Under the pieces are notes generated by a model, which worked only from the letters and a program-made list of their open reading frames with translations, did no database searches and was not told the origin of the DNA. Below are positions 33,549 to 40,558 of a DNA stretch of 64,000 nt, piece after piece (positions within the stretch are counted from its first letter, which is position 1; every line of letters begins with the position of its first letter). The DNA is from Alcaligenaceae bacterium (GTDB taxonomy: Bacteria; Pseudomonadota; Gammaproteobacteria; Burkholderiales; Burkholderiaceae_B), in contig CANCRX010000002.1 in NCBI GenBank assembly GCA_947380655.1, positions 35,867 to 99,866 of the forward strand, written 5' to 3'. The translations under genes and the position numbers were made by a program.

Positions 33549-34553
33549 TTACTGCGGTTCTATGCCTGCAGCTTTTACGAGCCGGGCATACTTTTCAAGT
33601 TCTGCTTTAAAAAATACAGCGGTCTCTTCAGGTGTTTTGATATTGATTTGATTGCCTTGTCTGACCATCGCTTCTTTTGTCGCAGGATCATTAAATGCTG
33701 TGACTAATGCGGCATGAACGCGTTTAGTTGTTGCCGCATCCATGCCTTTAGGGCCCAAGAGCAAGAACCAGGCATCGACGATATAGTCTGGCATTCCTTG
33801 CTCGACTAAGGTTGGAATCTGTGGTGCTGCAGGACTACGTTTAGGGTCACCAATGCCGATTGCGCGTAAGGCACCAGAATTAATGTGTTGCAAGACACTT
33901 GGCAGTGCCAGGGTTCCAAAATCAACTTGCCCCCCCAGCAAGTCAGTCACCATGGGGCCTACGCCTTTGTACGGAATATGATTTGCTTTGGTTTTAGATT
34001 GTTCAAGAAACATTTCAGTTCCAAGATGCAGAATCGTTCCTGTACCACTTGAGCCGAAGTTATAAAAATCTGGTTTGGCTTTAAGCAAGGCGATAAGTTC
34101 TTTGCTATTTGTTGCAGAGATTTTTTGCGGGTTGACCACAATAACCAGTGGGGAGTTACCAATCGTTGAAATCGGTGTGAAATCCGTGGCCATATTGAAT
34201 GGCATGGCTTTGAGCACACTCGGTAAGATCACAACGTTATTTGAGACGATAGACAGGGTCGAGCCATCTGGAGTGGCTTTGGAAAGTGTCTGCAAACCAA
34301 TCACGCCGCCGGCACCAGGCTGGTTCTCTACGATGACATTGGTACCAAAGGCTTTTGCAAAAGCAGGCTGGGTTGCCCGCGTGATCGCATCCACTCCGGA
34401 GCCTGTCGCGTTTGGTAGTACAAACCGGATTGCACGTTCCGATTGAGCGCGAAGTACAGAGGAAAACTGGGCGAGTCCGATTGCTAGCGTTGCGCTGGCT
34501 GACTTCAGTAAGAATTCACGTTTTTTCATATTGTTCTTAAATTTGGTTGTCAT
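33549..34553 (-). CDS. Bug-family periplasmic receptor (third in window)
   Basis: 334 residues. The leader KKREFLLKSASATLAIGLAQ with a following SVLRAQ is a signal peptide; the mature part has IRFVLPNATGSGVD, VENQPGAGGVIGLQTL, YNFGSSGTGTILHLGTEMF, HIPYKGVGPMVTDLLGG and LRAIGIGDPKRSPAAPQIPT, as in other Bug proteins. The ATG at 34553 has AAAGAGA upstream; Met9 is an alternative. It begins 19 bases after the dehydratase gene ends, so receptor and enzyme are one unit, and the ligand is probably a substrate of that enzyme or its precursor. Confidence 0.86.
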   Translation of the reverse strand: MTTKFKNNMKKREFLLKSASATLAIGLAQFSSVLRAQSERAIRFVLPNATGSGVDAITRATQPAFAKAFGTNVIVENQPGAGGVIGLQTLSKATPDGSTLSIVSNNVVILPSVLKAMPFNMATDFTPISTIGNSPLVIVVNPQKISATNSKELIALLKAKPDFYNFGSSGTGTILHLGTEMFLEQSKTKANHIPYKGVGPMVTDLLGGQVDFGTLALPSVLQHINSGALRAIGIGDPKRSPAAPQIPTLVEQGMPDYIVDAWFLLLGPKGMDAATTKRVHAALVTAFNDPATKEAMVRQGNQINIKTPEETAVFFKAELEKYARLVKAAGIEPQ

Positions 34554-34571
34554 GATTTTCTCTTTGTATGA

Positions 34572-36545
34572 TCAGTTAGTGGGTGCAGTAAGTTTTTGCA
34601 TGGCATCGAAAGAAATAATCCTGCCCATCATCGCGCTAGCTGCAATGGTCGGTGGGCTTCCGAGCCATACTTGACCCGGTCCGGAGCGTCCCGGGAAGTT
34701 ACGATTGATCGCGCTAATGGTGACTTGACCAGCATGATCGGAGGACCCTGGCCCACAGTTTCCACAGGCGCCGCAGGAGGGTTGCAACATTGTGGCACCC
34801 ACTTTTTCAAAAACAGACATGTAGCCTTTTTCGATACAGTAATCTCGTACTGCCGTTGTACCGAATTGAAGGTACAGCGCAACATGGTCTGGTTTGCTTA
34901 GACCATGATTAAGAGCCCAAGCAAACACAGAGTGGTAATAGTCGAAATCTTCACGCTTGCCAGCAGTGCAAGAACCCCCGTAAGCGATGTCGATTTTGAC
35001 TTCTTTTTCTAGTGCGGACACTGCGATGCCGTTGCCCGGGTCCCCAGGTCTGGCCAAAAGCGGTTCAAGCGTAGAGCAGTCAACGCGCAGGATCTCTGCA
35101 TACTTTGCGTCCGAGTCGCTTTGCATCCAGGGTTCAATGACAAAATCAATATTGCGACGCTCTTTCAAAAAGCTGATTGTTTTTTCATCAGGAGCAACGA
35201 TTCCGGTAAAGCCACCCAGCTCAGCAACCATATTGGTCATCGTGGCTCGTTCATCGATTGAAAAAGCTTTTGTGACAGGACCGGTGTATTCGAAAACTTT
35301 ACCTATCGCTAATCCTGACTTGATATCAGGTAATGCGAGCAAATGGAGTACGACATCTTTAGCGGTCACACCAGGTTTGAGTTCACCGTCCAGATCAATT
35401 CTGATCACGGGCGGCAAAGTGATTCGTACTGCGCCCGTCACAAAAGCATTGGCCATGTCGGTCGTACCCACACCAAATGCTACACAGCCAAGTGAACCGC
35501 TATGTGGCGTATGGGAATCTGTCCCCACTACAACCTGACCAGGTAGCGCATAGTGCTCTGCGATCATGGCGTGTGAGATACCCGCTACGTTGCTGCCATC
35601 GTCAAGCAATGCTTCTTCATCTGTGAGAGTGGTGTGACAGTGGAGTTTATAGTCTGCAACAAAATCTCTTTGTGCCTGTCGCATTGCCCAAACGTTTTGT
35701 ATAAATCCACCGCGTATGTGTGCCGGACTTTGCGTGACATATGAGGTGTGATCTTCAAAAAGCACGATACTTTCTGGTTCATATAGTTTGACGGGCTTTC
35801 CAAATGTGGAGTGCAGCTGATGCACGCCCATACCCGTGTAATACTCATGAATAAACCGGCGATCTGCTCTGACAAACCCCCCTTCGCCTATTGACGGTGT
35901 AGCTGAGGTAAGGGGAGTTTTAAGCCAGTGACGGTTAATTATTTTTTCAAATAAAGTCTGTCCACTCGAGCCTTCAGGTTGCGGTGCGACGCTGATTTCC
36001 TGCATGTATTGTTGACCAAAGGCCAGCAGTCCACCACTTTTCAGGATCTCTGCAGCGAGGGCATCTCTGCCAGCAACGAGTTGTTCGATCGTGATGGTTT
36101 CGCTTCGTTCGAGCTTATCGATCAGGCTCAGATCGGTCGAGGTAAATAAACCGATATTGTCAGCGTTCTGACGATAGATACGCTCAAAGCTTTTAGCAAT
36201 GACAAGCTTGATGCCTGCGAGTTTCTCAGCTGCAGGGCTGTGTTCGCGAGACGAGCCTTTGCCATAACGAGCGCCTGCGATCGTGACCGCAAACTGACCT
36301 TGTCGAACAGAGTCTGTTTTGAAAGGGAATAAGTCCCCGGCTTTGTAGCCGGTGTAGGTATATCGTCCGAGCTTTTCATCATAGTTTGTCATGATGGGAA
36401 GGGGAGTGATTTCATCTGTAGAAACATCATCCCGAAGGACTCCAGCTTCTTTGGATGTAACGTTCTGGCCTGAAATCTGTCGTTGCATGATGTCCGCTGA
36501 GGTGCTTAGAAATAGCAGACGGCCTGTAAGTTTGAATGGTGTCAT
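34572..36545 (-). CDS. Aconitase-superfamily hydro-lyase, fused swivel (LeuD-like) and catalytic (LeuC-like) domains
   Basis: 657 residues. The small swivel domain comes first: LRDDVSTDEITPLPIM, YGKGSSREHSPAAEKL and AKSFERIYRQNADNIGLF. From about residue 215 the [4Fe-4S] domain follows: DHTSYVTQSP, DEEALLDDGSNV, VVGTDSHTPHSGSLG, AYGGSCTAGKRE with Cys526, and QPSCGACGNCGPG with Cys591 and Cys594. These three cysteines are the cluster ligands. The reaction should be a reversible hydration of a citrate-, malate- or methyl-substituted di/tricarboxylate. It is not ordinary AcnA/AcnB (too short, different order) nor separate LeuC/LeuD. First gene of a unit with a Bug receptor. Confidence 0.82.
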   Translation of the reverse strand: MTPFKLTGRLLFLSTSADIMQRQISGQNVTSKEAGVLRDDVSTDEITPLPIMTNYDEKLGRYTYTGYKAGDLFPFKTDSVRQGQFAVTIAGARYGKGSSREHSPAAEKLAGIKLVIAKSFERIYRQNADNIGLFTSTDLSLIDKLERSETITIEQLVAGRDALAAEILKSGGLLAFGQQYMQEISVAPQPEGSSGQTLFEKIINRHWLKTPLTSATPSIGEGGFVRADRRFIHEYYTGMGVHQLHSTFGKPVKLYEPESIVLFEDHTSYVTQSPAHIRGGFIQNVWAMRQAQRDFVADYKLHCHTTLTDEEALLDDGSNVAGISHAMIAEHYALPGQVVVGTDSHTPHSGSLGCVAFGVGTTDMANAFVTGAVRITLPPVIRIDLDGELKPGVTAKDVVLHLLALPDIKSGLAIGKVFEYTGPVTKAFSIDERATMTNMVAELGGFTGIVAPDEKTISFLKERRNIDFVIEPWMQSDSDAKYAEILRVDCSTLEPLLARPGDPGNGIAVSALEKEVKIDIAYGGSCTAGKREDFDYYHSVFAWALNHGLSKPDHVALYLQFGTTAVRDYCIEKGYMSVFEKVGATMLQPSCGACGNCGPGSSDHAGQVTISAINRNFPGRSGPGQVWLGSPPTIAASAMMGRIISFDAMQKLTAPTN

Positions 36546-36660
36546 TTTTTTATTTTGTTAGCTGCTGTAAGCAATTATTTTATCGCCGAAACGCATTACT
36601 TTCTTAACTTCCTCTATGGTTGCAGGCAATTAAAAACGTCGCATATCCATCATTCAGCAA

Positions 36661-36676
36661 GGGATTACCCGATATA
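36661..36676 (+). promoter_or_regulatory. Candidate regulator site, GGGATTACCCGATATA
   Basis: Matches 15 of 16 bases with the block at 2759-2774 upstream of the first Bug gene. Here it lies 130 bases before the GH18 gene and 115 bases before the dehydratase gene, which is divergent. Confidence 0.4.
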
Positions 36677-36711
36677 TAAAATTGCTTCATTAACATTTAG
36701 TAATGTTTGAC

Positions 36712-36729
36712 CCAAAAGTGAACTTTTGG
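36712..36729. promoter_or_regulatory. Palindrome CCAAAAGT-GA-ACTTTTGG upstream of GH18 gene
   Basis: A perfect 8-bp inverted repeat with a 2-base centre, 76 bases before the GH18 start and in the gap shared with the dehydratase gene. Suitable as a dimeric repressor or activator site. Confidence 0.5.
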
Positions 36730-36805
36730 TGTGGTTCACGTAATCAAGATGCATACCACTGTAATTAGAGGGTGGTTTTAATCATCTTGAAAAAGGGCAG
36801 CATTC

Positions 36806-38881
36806 ATGACAACAACAAGTATTCAATGGGCATGGGGTCAGAATCAACAGATCAACTTTAATCCAGCAACAGATAAGTTGGATTTTGGATGGTTTCAAAG
36901 TGGTCAATTTACAGTTTCAGAGCTCAACGGTTCGGTCGTTATATCCATACCGAGTAATCAGCAAACGTACACCTTAAGTGGCATCAAGTTAGCGAATTTA
37001 GCTACGAGTAATATCCTGGCGAATGATCCTGCTACTTCACATGTTTGGAGTGATGTTCTGAGTGGTCACTCTTCAAGTGGTTCCCCGACGGTAATCGATC
37101 CCGTCACGCCACCAGTGATTGATGTGATACCTATCCCCACTCCTACGCCTACACCAGTTCCCTCAGGCAGCCACGTTAGTGCGACGACTCAGGTCGGCTG
37201 GTCCTGGGGTAGCCATACTAATCTCGCCTTTGATCCAGCAGGCGATAAACTTGATTTTGGCTGGAATTTCCAATCTGGTCAGTTCACGATGACGGAGGTC
37301 AATGGCTCGACAGTCATTAATATCCCTTCCAATCAACAGACGATTACGTTGACTGGCGTAAGTTTGTCAACATTGCATGCAACAAATTTTTTATCTAACG
37401 ATGCGAGTGTGCTGACCTATATTTCTGGTGTGATTACGGGCGTGGATACGGGCCATTTAACTCCCGTCGATACAAGCACCCCCAGCACAACGCCAACAGA
37501 CCCGAGCACAGCGGGTGGCACTTCTTCTTCATCTACGACTGCTTACGCACACGCCTGGTCTGCAGACGAGGTTTACACCGCAGGTCAGAAAGTGAGTTTT
37601 GGCGATAAGGTCTATCAGGCAAACTGGTGGACGCAGCATGAAACACCTGTGACGGGAGGTACAACGGCTGCGGTGTGGAAATTTGTCGGCTATATGAATA
37701 CCACGCCAGTTGTGCCGGATGCTCCCCAGCATTTGGCCGCACCTAATGTGACCGATCAGTCTGCAATGCTTGTCTGGGATGCCGCGCAGGTCAACGGAGT
37801 CGGTACTATTTCAGGTTATGGAATTTATGAGGATGGTGTGTTGATAGGTAAGACTCAGGCTACCTATTTCACTGTTGCAGGTTTGGATCCGACCTCGACA
37901 CATCGCTTTACTGTCGAGGCCTATGACGAAGTGGGTGCTTCGTTGCAGGCAACTCCCATTTCTGTCACGACCCATGCGGCAAGTAGTCTGGGATTTGATC
38001 AGTTTTTTTCACCTTATGTTGACATGTCCTTGAGTCAAAGCCAGCATATTGCTCAGACAGTTGATGGCACTGGCTTGAATCATTTAACCTTGGCATTTCT
38101 CGTGAACTCTGGTGTGGATCAGCTCGGATGGGGAGGTGTTGGCAACATTCAAAATGATGGCTTGCCAGCTGGCAGCTCGGTACTGGATCAGGTTCAACTG
38201 ATGCAGCACAAAGGCGTTGACGTGACGATCTCGTTTGGCGGGGCTGTAGGGTCAGAGCCCGCACTGGTGTTTTCAAGTGTAGATGCCTTGACGCACGGTT
38301 ACCAGTCTGTGATCGATCGTTATCATGTCAACTCACTCGATTTCGATATCGAAGGTTCGGCGATTGCAAACACCGCAGCAAATCACATGCGTGATCAAGC
38401 CTTGGTTGCTCTTGAGAAAGCGAATCCTGATCTTCACATCTCATTTACCCTGCCTGTGATGCCGACAGGTCTGACGATTGAAGGCGTTAATTTGCTAAAA
38501 CAATTAAAAGCGGACGGCGTGCATGTTGATGTCATCAACATTATGGCGATGGATTATGGTGCGCCAGCCGATAGTGGTGATATGGGGCAGGATGCCATCA
38601 ATGCAGCACTCGCAACAATCGGTCAGATCAAGGACGCAGGCTTAAGTGCCAAGGTCGGGATTACCCCAATGATCGGCCTGAATGATGTGTTGAGCGAATC
38701 GTTTACGCAAAATGATGCCCACCATCTGATGGCATTTGCTAAAGATAATCCTGATGTTGCCTCGATAGGGATGTGGTCTTTAGGGCGGGATACTGCAGGT
38801 CAGCTAGGAGTCGTCTCCCCGGTGTCCAGTGGTATCCCGCAGGCGGAACATGATTTCATCGGGATTTTTGGGGCGATGTAA
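36806..38881 (+). CDS. Multidomain GH18 (chitinase-like) glycoside hydrolase
   Basis: 691 residues. Two homologous beta modules start the protein (about 4-75 and 127-205), each with W-W-Q/S, then F(N/D)PA(T/G)DKLDFGW, SGQFT, ING or similar and IPSNQQT-TL; a Pro/Thr-rich linker separates them. Then a CBM5/12-type chitin-binding segment (about 245-297, WSADEVYTAGQKVSF, YQANWWTQHETPV), a fibronectin type III domain (about 305-392) and a GH18 barrel (about 398-690) with catalytic E516 in LDFDIEG (511-517); the first Asp of the DxxDxDxE consensus is Asn509. No signal peptide is visible, so export would need another route. An ECF sigma/anti-sigma pair follows. Confidence 0.85.
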   Translation: MTTTSIQWAWGQNQQINFNPATDKLDFGWFQSGQFTVSELNGSVVISIPSNQQTYTLSGIKLANLATSNILANDPATSHVWSDVLSGHSSSGSPTVIDPVTPPVIDVIPIPTPTPTPVPSGSHVSATTQVGWSWGSHTNLAFDPAGDKLDFGWNFQSGQFTMTEVNGSTVINIPSNQQTITLTGVSLSTLHATNFLSNDASVLTYISGVITGVDTGHLTPVDTSTPSTTPTDPSTAGGTSSSSTTAYAHAWSADEVYTAGQKVSFGDKVYQANWWTQHETPVTGGTTAAVWKFVGYMNTTPVVPDAPQHLAAPNVTDQSAMLVWDAAQVNGVGTISGYGIYEDGVLIGKTQATYFTVAGLDPTSTHRFTVEAYDEVGASLQATPISVTTHAASSLGFDQFFSPYVDMSLSQSQHIAQTVDGTGLNHLTLAFLVNSGVDQLGWGGVGNIQNDGLPAGSSVLDQVQLMQHKGVDVTISFGGAVGSEPALVFSSVDALTHGYQSVIDRYHVNSLDFDIEGSAIANTAANHMRDQALVALEKANPDLHISFTLPVMPTGLTIEGVNLLKQLKADGVHVDVINIMAMDYGAPADSGDMGQDAINAALATIGQIKDAGLSAKVGITPMIGLNDVLSESFTQNDAHHLMAFAKDNPDVASIGMWSLGRDTAGQLGVVSPVSSGIPQAEHDFIGIFGAM

Positions 38882-38896
38882 GTCATCTGAGTGATT

Positions 38897-38924
38897 GAAA
38901 AGGAGGTGACGCTCCTTTTCTTTC
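38897..38924 (+). terminator. Terminator after GH18 gene
   Basis: GAAAAGGAG (38897-38905), loop GTGACG, CTCCTTTTC (38912-38920), followed by TTTC. It separates the GH18 gene from the sigma factor gene. Confidence 0.7.
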
Positions 38925-38981
38925 CTGAAATTGATAGGGAGTCTTTCGTGATAGATTTGCAACTTACTCGGCAAACGTGGT

Positions 38982-39578
38982 TTGAGCGTGAAAGATATCC
39001 CCTCCAAAGAATTAAAACTTCTATTGCGTCAAATCGCTCGTGGCAGCGATCAGGCCGTCGAGAGGGTGTTCAGCCACTATCAGTCTTTTCTTTTCGTGTT
39101 TATCCGACTCAGGATCAGGGACGATGAAGCCGCTGAAGAAATCCTTAATGATACGTTTATGATTGCTTTTCAAAAAGCATCGCAATTTAACGAGACTTCC
39201 GAGTACAAAACTTGGTTATGCGGTATTGCCAAAAACGTCTGTGGGACCTGGATGAGAAAGCAGCAGTCCAGTGTTTTAAGTTCGACAGTTGAGGTCGAGG
39301 ATGAGGTGTTTGAAAATTTTCCTGACCCGGGTTGGGGCATTCTTGAAAAGCTTGAGTCCGATGAGTTGAATGAAGTCTTGCGTGAGTGTGTTGACCTATT
39401 ACCTGAAGGACATCGTGAAACTCTGTTCTGGTCTCTCTATGAAGAGGAACCCATGGAATTGGTCGCGCAACGCCTTGAGTGCCCAGTTGGTACAGTAAAA
39501 AGCCGACTATTTACTGCCAGAAAAAAAGTAGCAGACTGCGTACGTGCAGTATTTAGTTCGGGAGTTGGCTATGTCTGA
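38982..39578 (+). CDS. ECF-type RNA polymerase sigma factor
   Basis: 198 residues. Region 2 (about 22-88) is shown by AVERVFSHYQSFLFVF, DDEAAEEILNDTFMIAFQKA and YKTWLCGIAKNVCGTWMR; region 4 (about 130-185) by LPEGHRETLFWSLYEEEPME, LVAQRLECPVGTVKSRLFTA. It starts with TTG at 38982, or GTG at 38988. It overlaps the next gene by eight bases, the common layout for a sigma factor and its anti-sigma partner. Targets are unknown; the GH18 gene just upstream is a candidate. Confidence 0.85.
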   Translation: MSVKDIPSKELKLLLRQIARGSDQAVERVFSHYQSFLFVFIRLRIRDDEAAEEILNDTFMIAFQKASQFNETSEYKTWLCGIAKNVCGTWMRKQQSSVLSSTVEVEDEVFENFPDPGWGILEKLESDELNEVLRECVDLLPEGHRETLFWSLYEEEPMELVAQRLECPVGTVKSRLFTARKKVADCVRAVFSSGVGYV

Positions 39579-40191
39579 ACGTATGCAAGAAGACGCAGAT
39601 CGTGAAAAATTTGAATCGCTATTGCCTTTTTATTTCACGCAGAATTTAAATGAAGCAGATCAACGCTTTGTGAGTCATTACCTTGCTGCTCATCCGCAGG
39701 CGGTGCAATCACTAGATTTTATTCAGCGAATGTCATTTGCACTTAAATCAATCGGTTCGGATAGAAATAGTGTTGCCGCATTGGATAAAGTGCTGTTGAG
39801 CTATGCAAGTATCAAAAGTAAGAGCGTTTGGCGTCGTTGTCTCAATAAACTCCGCGAACTCGGGATATCCAATGCTGTCGTGATTGCGATACTGGTGATT
39901 GTTGCGCAAGGCGTTGGCTTTATTGTTCACTTGAGCACTGACAAAGTCCACACCGCAAAAACAATTGACTCAGCGGTTTCAAATAATGCGCTGTTGACCA
40001 TTAAGAGTGGCGCTGACGCAGGTGCACTGATCGTTCTGATTGATAAATTCGGTGGCCGGATTGTGAATTCCACAGTTTTAAACGGTGCGCGCCAAATAAT
40101 TGTCTCCGCAGAAAACAAACTAGGCATACAAACACTCATTGAGTTTCTATGGGGTGCCGACTTGATCGAAGCTGCCGTATTGCTGTTGTAG
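39571..40191 (+). CDS. Membrane anti-sigma-factor-like protein
   Basis: 206 residues from the ATG at 39571, which overlaps the sigma factor stop. The N-terminal 70 residues resemble anti-sigma helical domains (FESLLPFYFTQNLNEADQRF, FVSHYLAAHPQAVQSLDFIQ). One transmembrane helix lies around 106-125 (AVVIAILVIVAQGVGFIVHL). The outer part, from about 130, has a repeated-looking beta pattern with GADAGALIVLIDKFGGRIVN and GIQTLIEFLWGADLIEAAVL. No zinc-binding Cys/His motif is present. Role by gene position: holds the sigma factor at the membrane until a signal arrives. Confidence 0.72.
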   Translation: MSERMQEDADREKFESLLPFYFTQNLNEADQRFVSHYLAAHPQAVQSLDFIQRMSFALKSIGSDRNSVAALDKVLLSYASIKSKSVWRRCLNKLRELGISNAVVIAILVIVAQGVGFIVHLSTDKVHTAKTIDSAVSNNALLTIKSGADAGALIVLIDKFGGRIVNSTVLNGARQIIVSAENKLGIQTLIEFLWGADLIEAAVLLL

Positions 40192-40223
40192 CTTTTAAAT
40201 TGTGATATTGTTCGTGGGTTGAT

Positions 40224-40410
40224 AGTGCTCGCCTTTTTGTTCAAAAAAGGCAGTTAAACGGGAAATTGGAGTTCTTCGGAGCAACCATACTGTCCCCGCA
40301 ACGGTAAGTGAGCGCACCTTTTGAAGGTGCAAGGATTTGCAAATACCACTGGGTAGCGATGCCTGGGAAGGTCAAATCTTGGTCTCTCTAGTCCGGATAC
40401 CGGCTTCAAC
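40224..40410 (+). promoter_or_regulatory. Cobalamin (B12) riboswitch
   Basis: The conserved core is present in order: AAAGGCAGTTAAACGGGAA, the B12 box GTCCCCGCAACGGTAAG (40292-40308), CCACTGGGTAG, CTGGGAAGG (about 40362-40371) and AGTCCGGATACC (40390-40401). Adenosylcobalamin binding would turn down the btu/cob operon that follows. The region between 40430 and 40530 has hairpins (GCTAAC/GTTAGC at 40511-40529; CATGGC/GCCATG near 40456-40472) that could be the expression platform. Confidence 0.93.
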
Positions 40411-40510
40411 GGGTGGAATGTGCGAACGTGGTGATTCGCAGATTTGAAGTTTTCATGGCTTGTTGCCATGCGTATCTGCGTCCACTCAAATAGCCATTCT
40501 TATTCATCTT

Positions 40511-40529
40511 GCTAACGGGGAGAGTTAGC
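40511..40529 (+). other. Leader hairpin with purine-rich loop, GCTAAC-GGGGAGA-GTTAGC
   Basis: A 6-bp stem with a GGGGAGA loop, 30 bases before the btuB start. The loop looks like a ribosome binding sequence, but it is too far from GTG at 40559 (which has GAGG at proper spacing) to be its own. It may belong to the riboswitch platform. Confidence 0.35.
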
Positions 40530-40558
40530 GAGAGAAATGCGTTTTTGAGGTTTCACCT

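Noticed and set aside
36806..38881. The GH18 gene as a type I secreted RTX protein
   Set aside because: No GGxGxDxxx calcium repeats are present and the C-terminus lacks the usual secretion signal pattern; the modules only resemble parts of such proteins.
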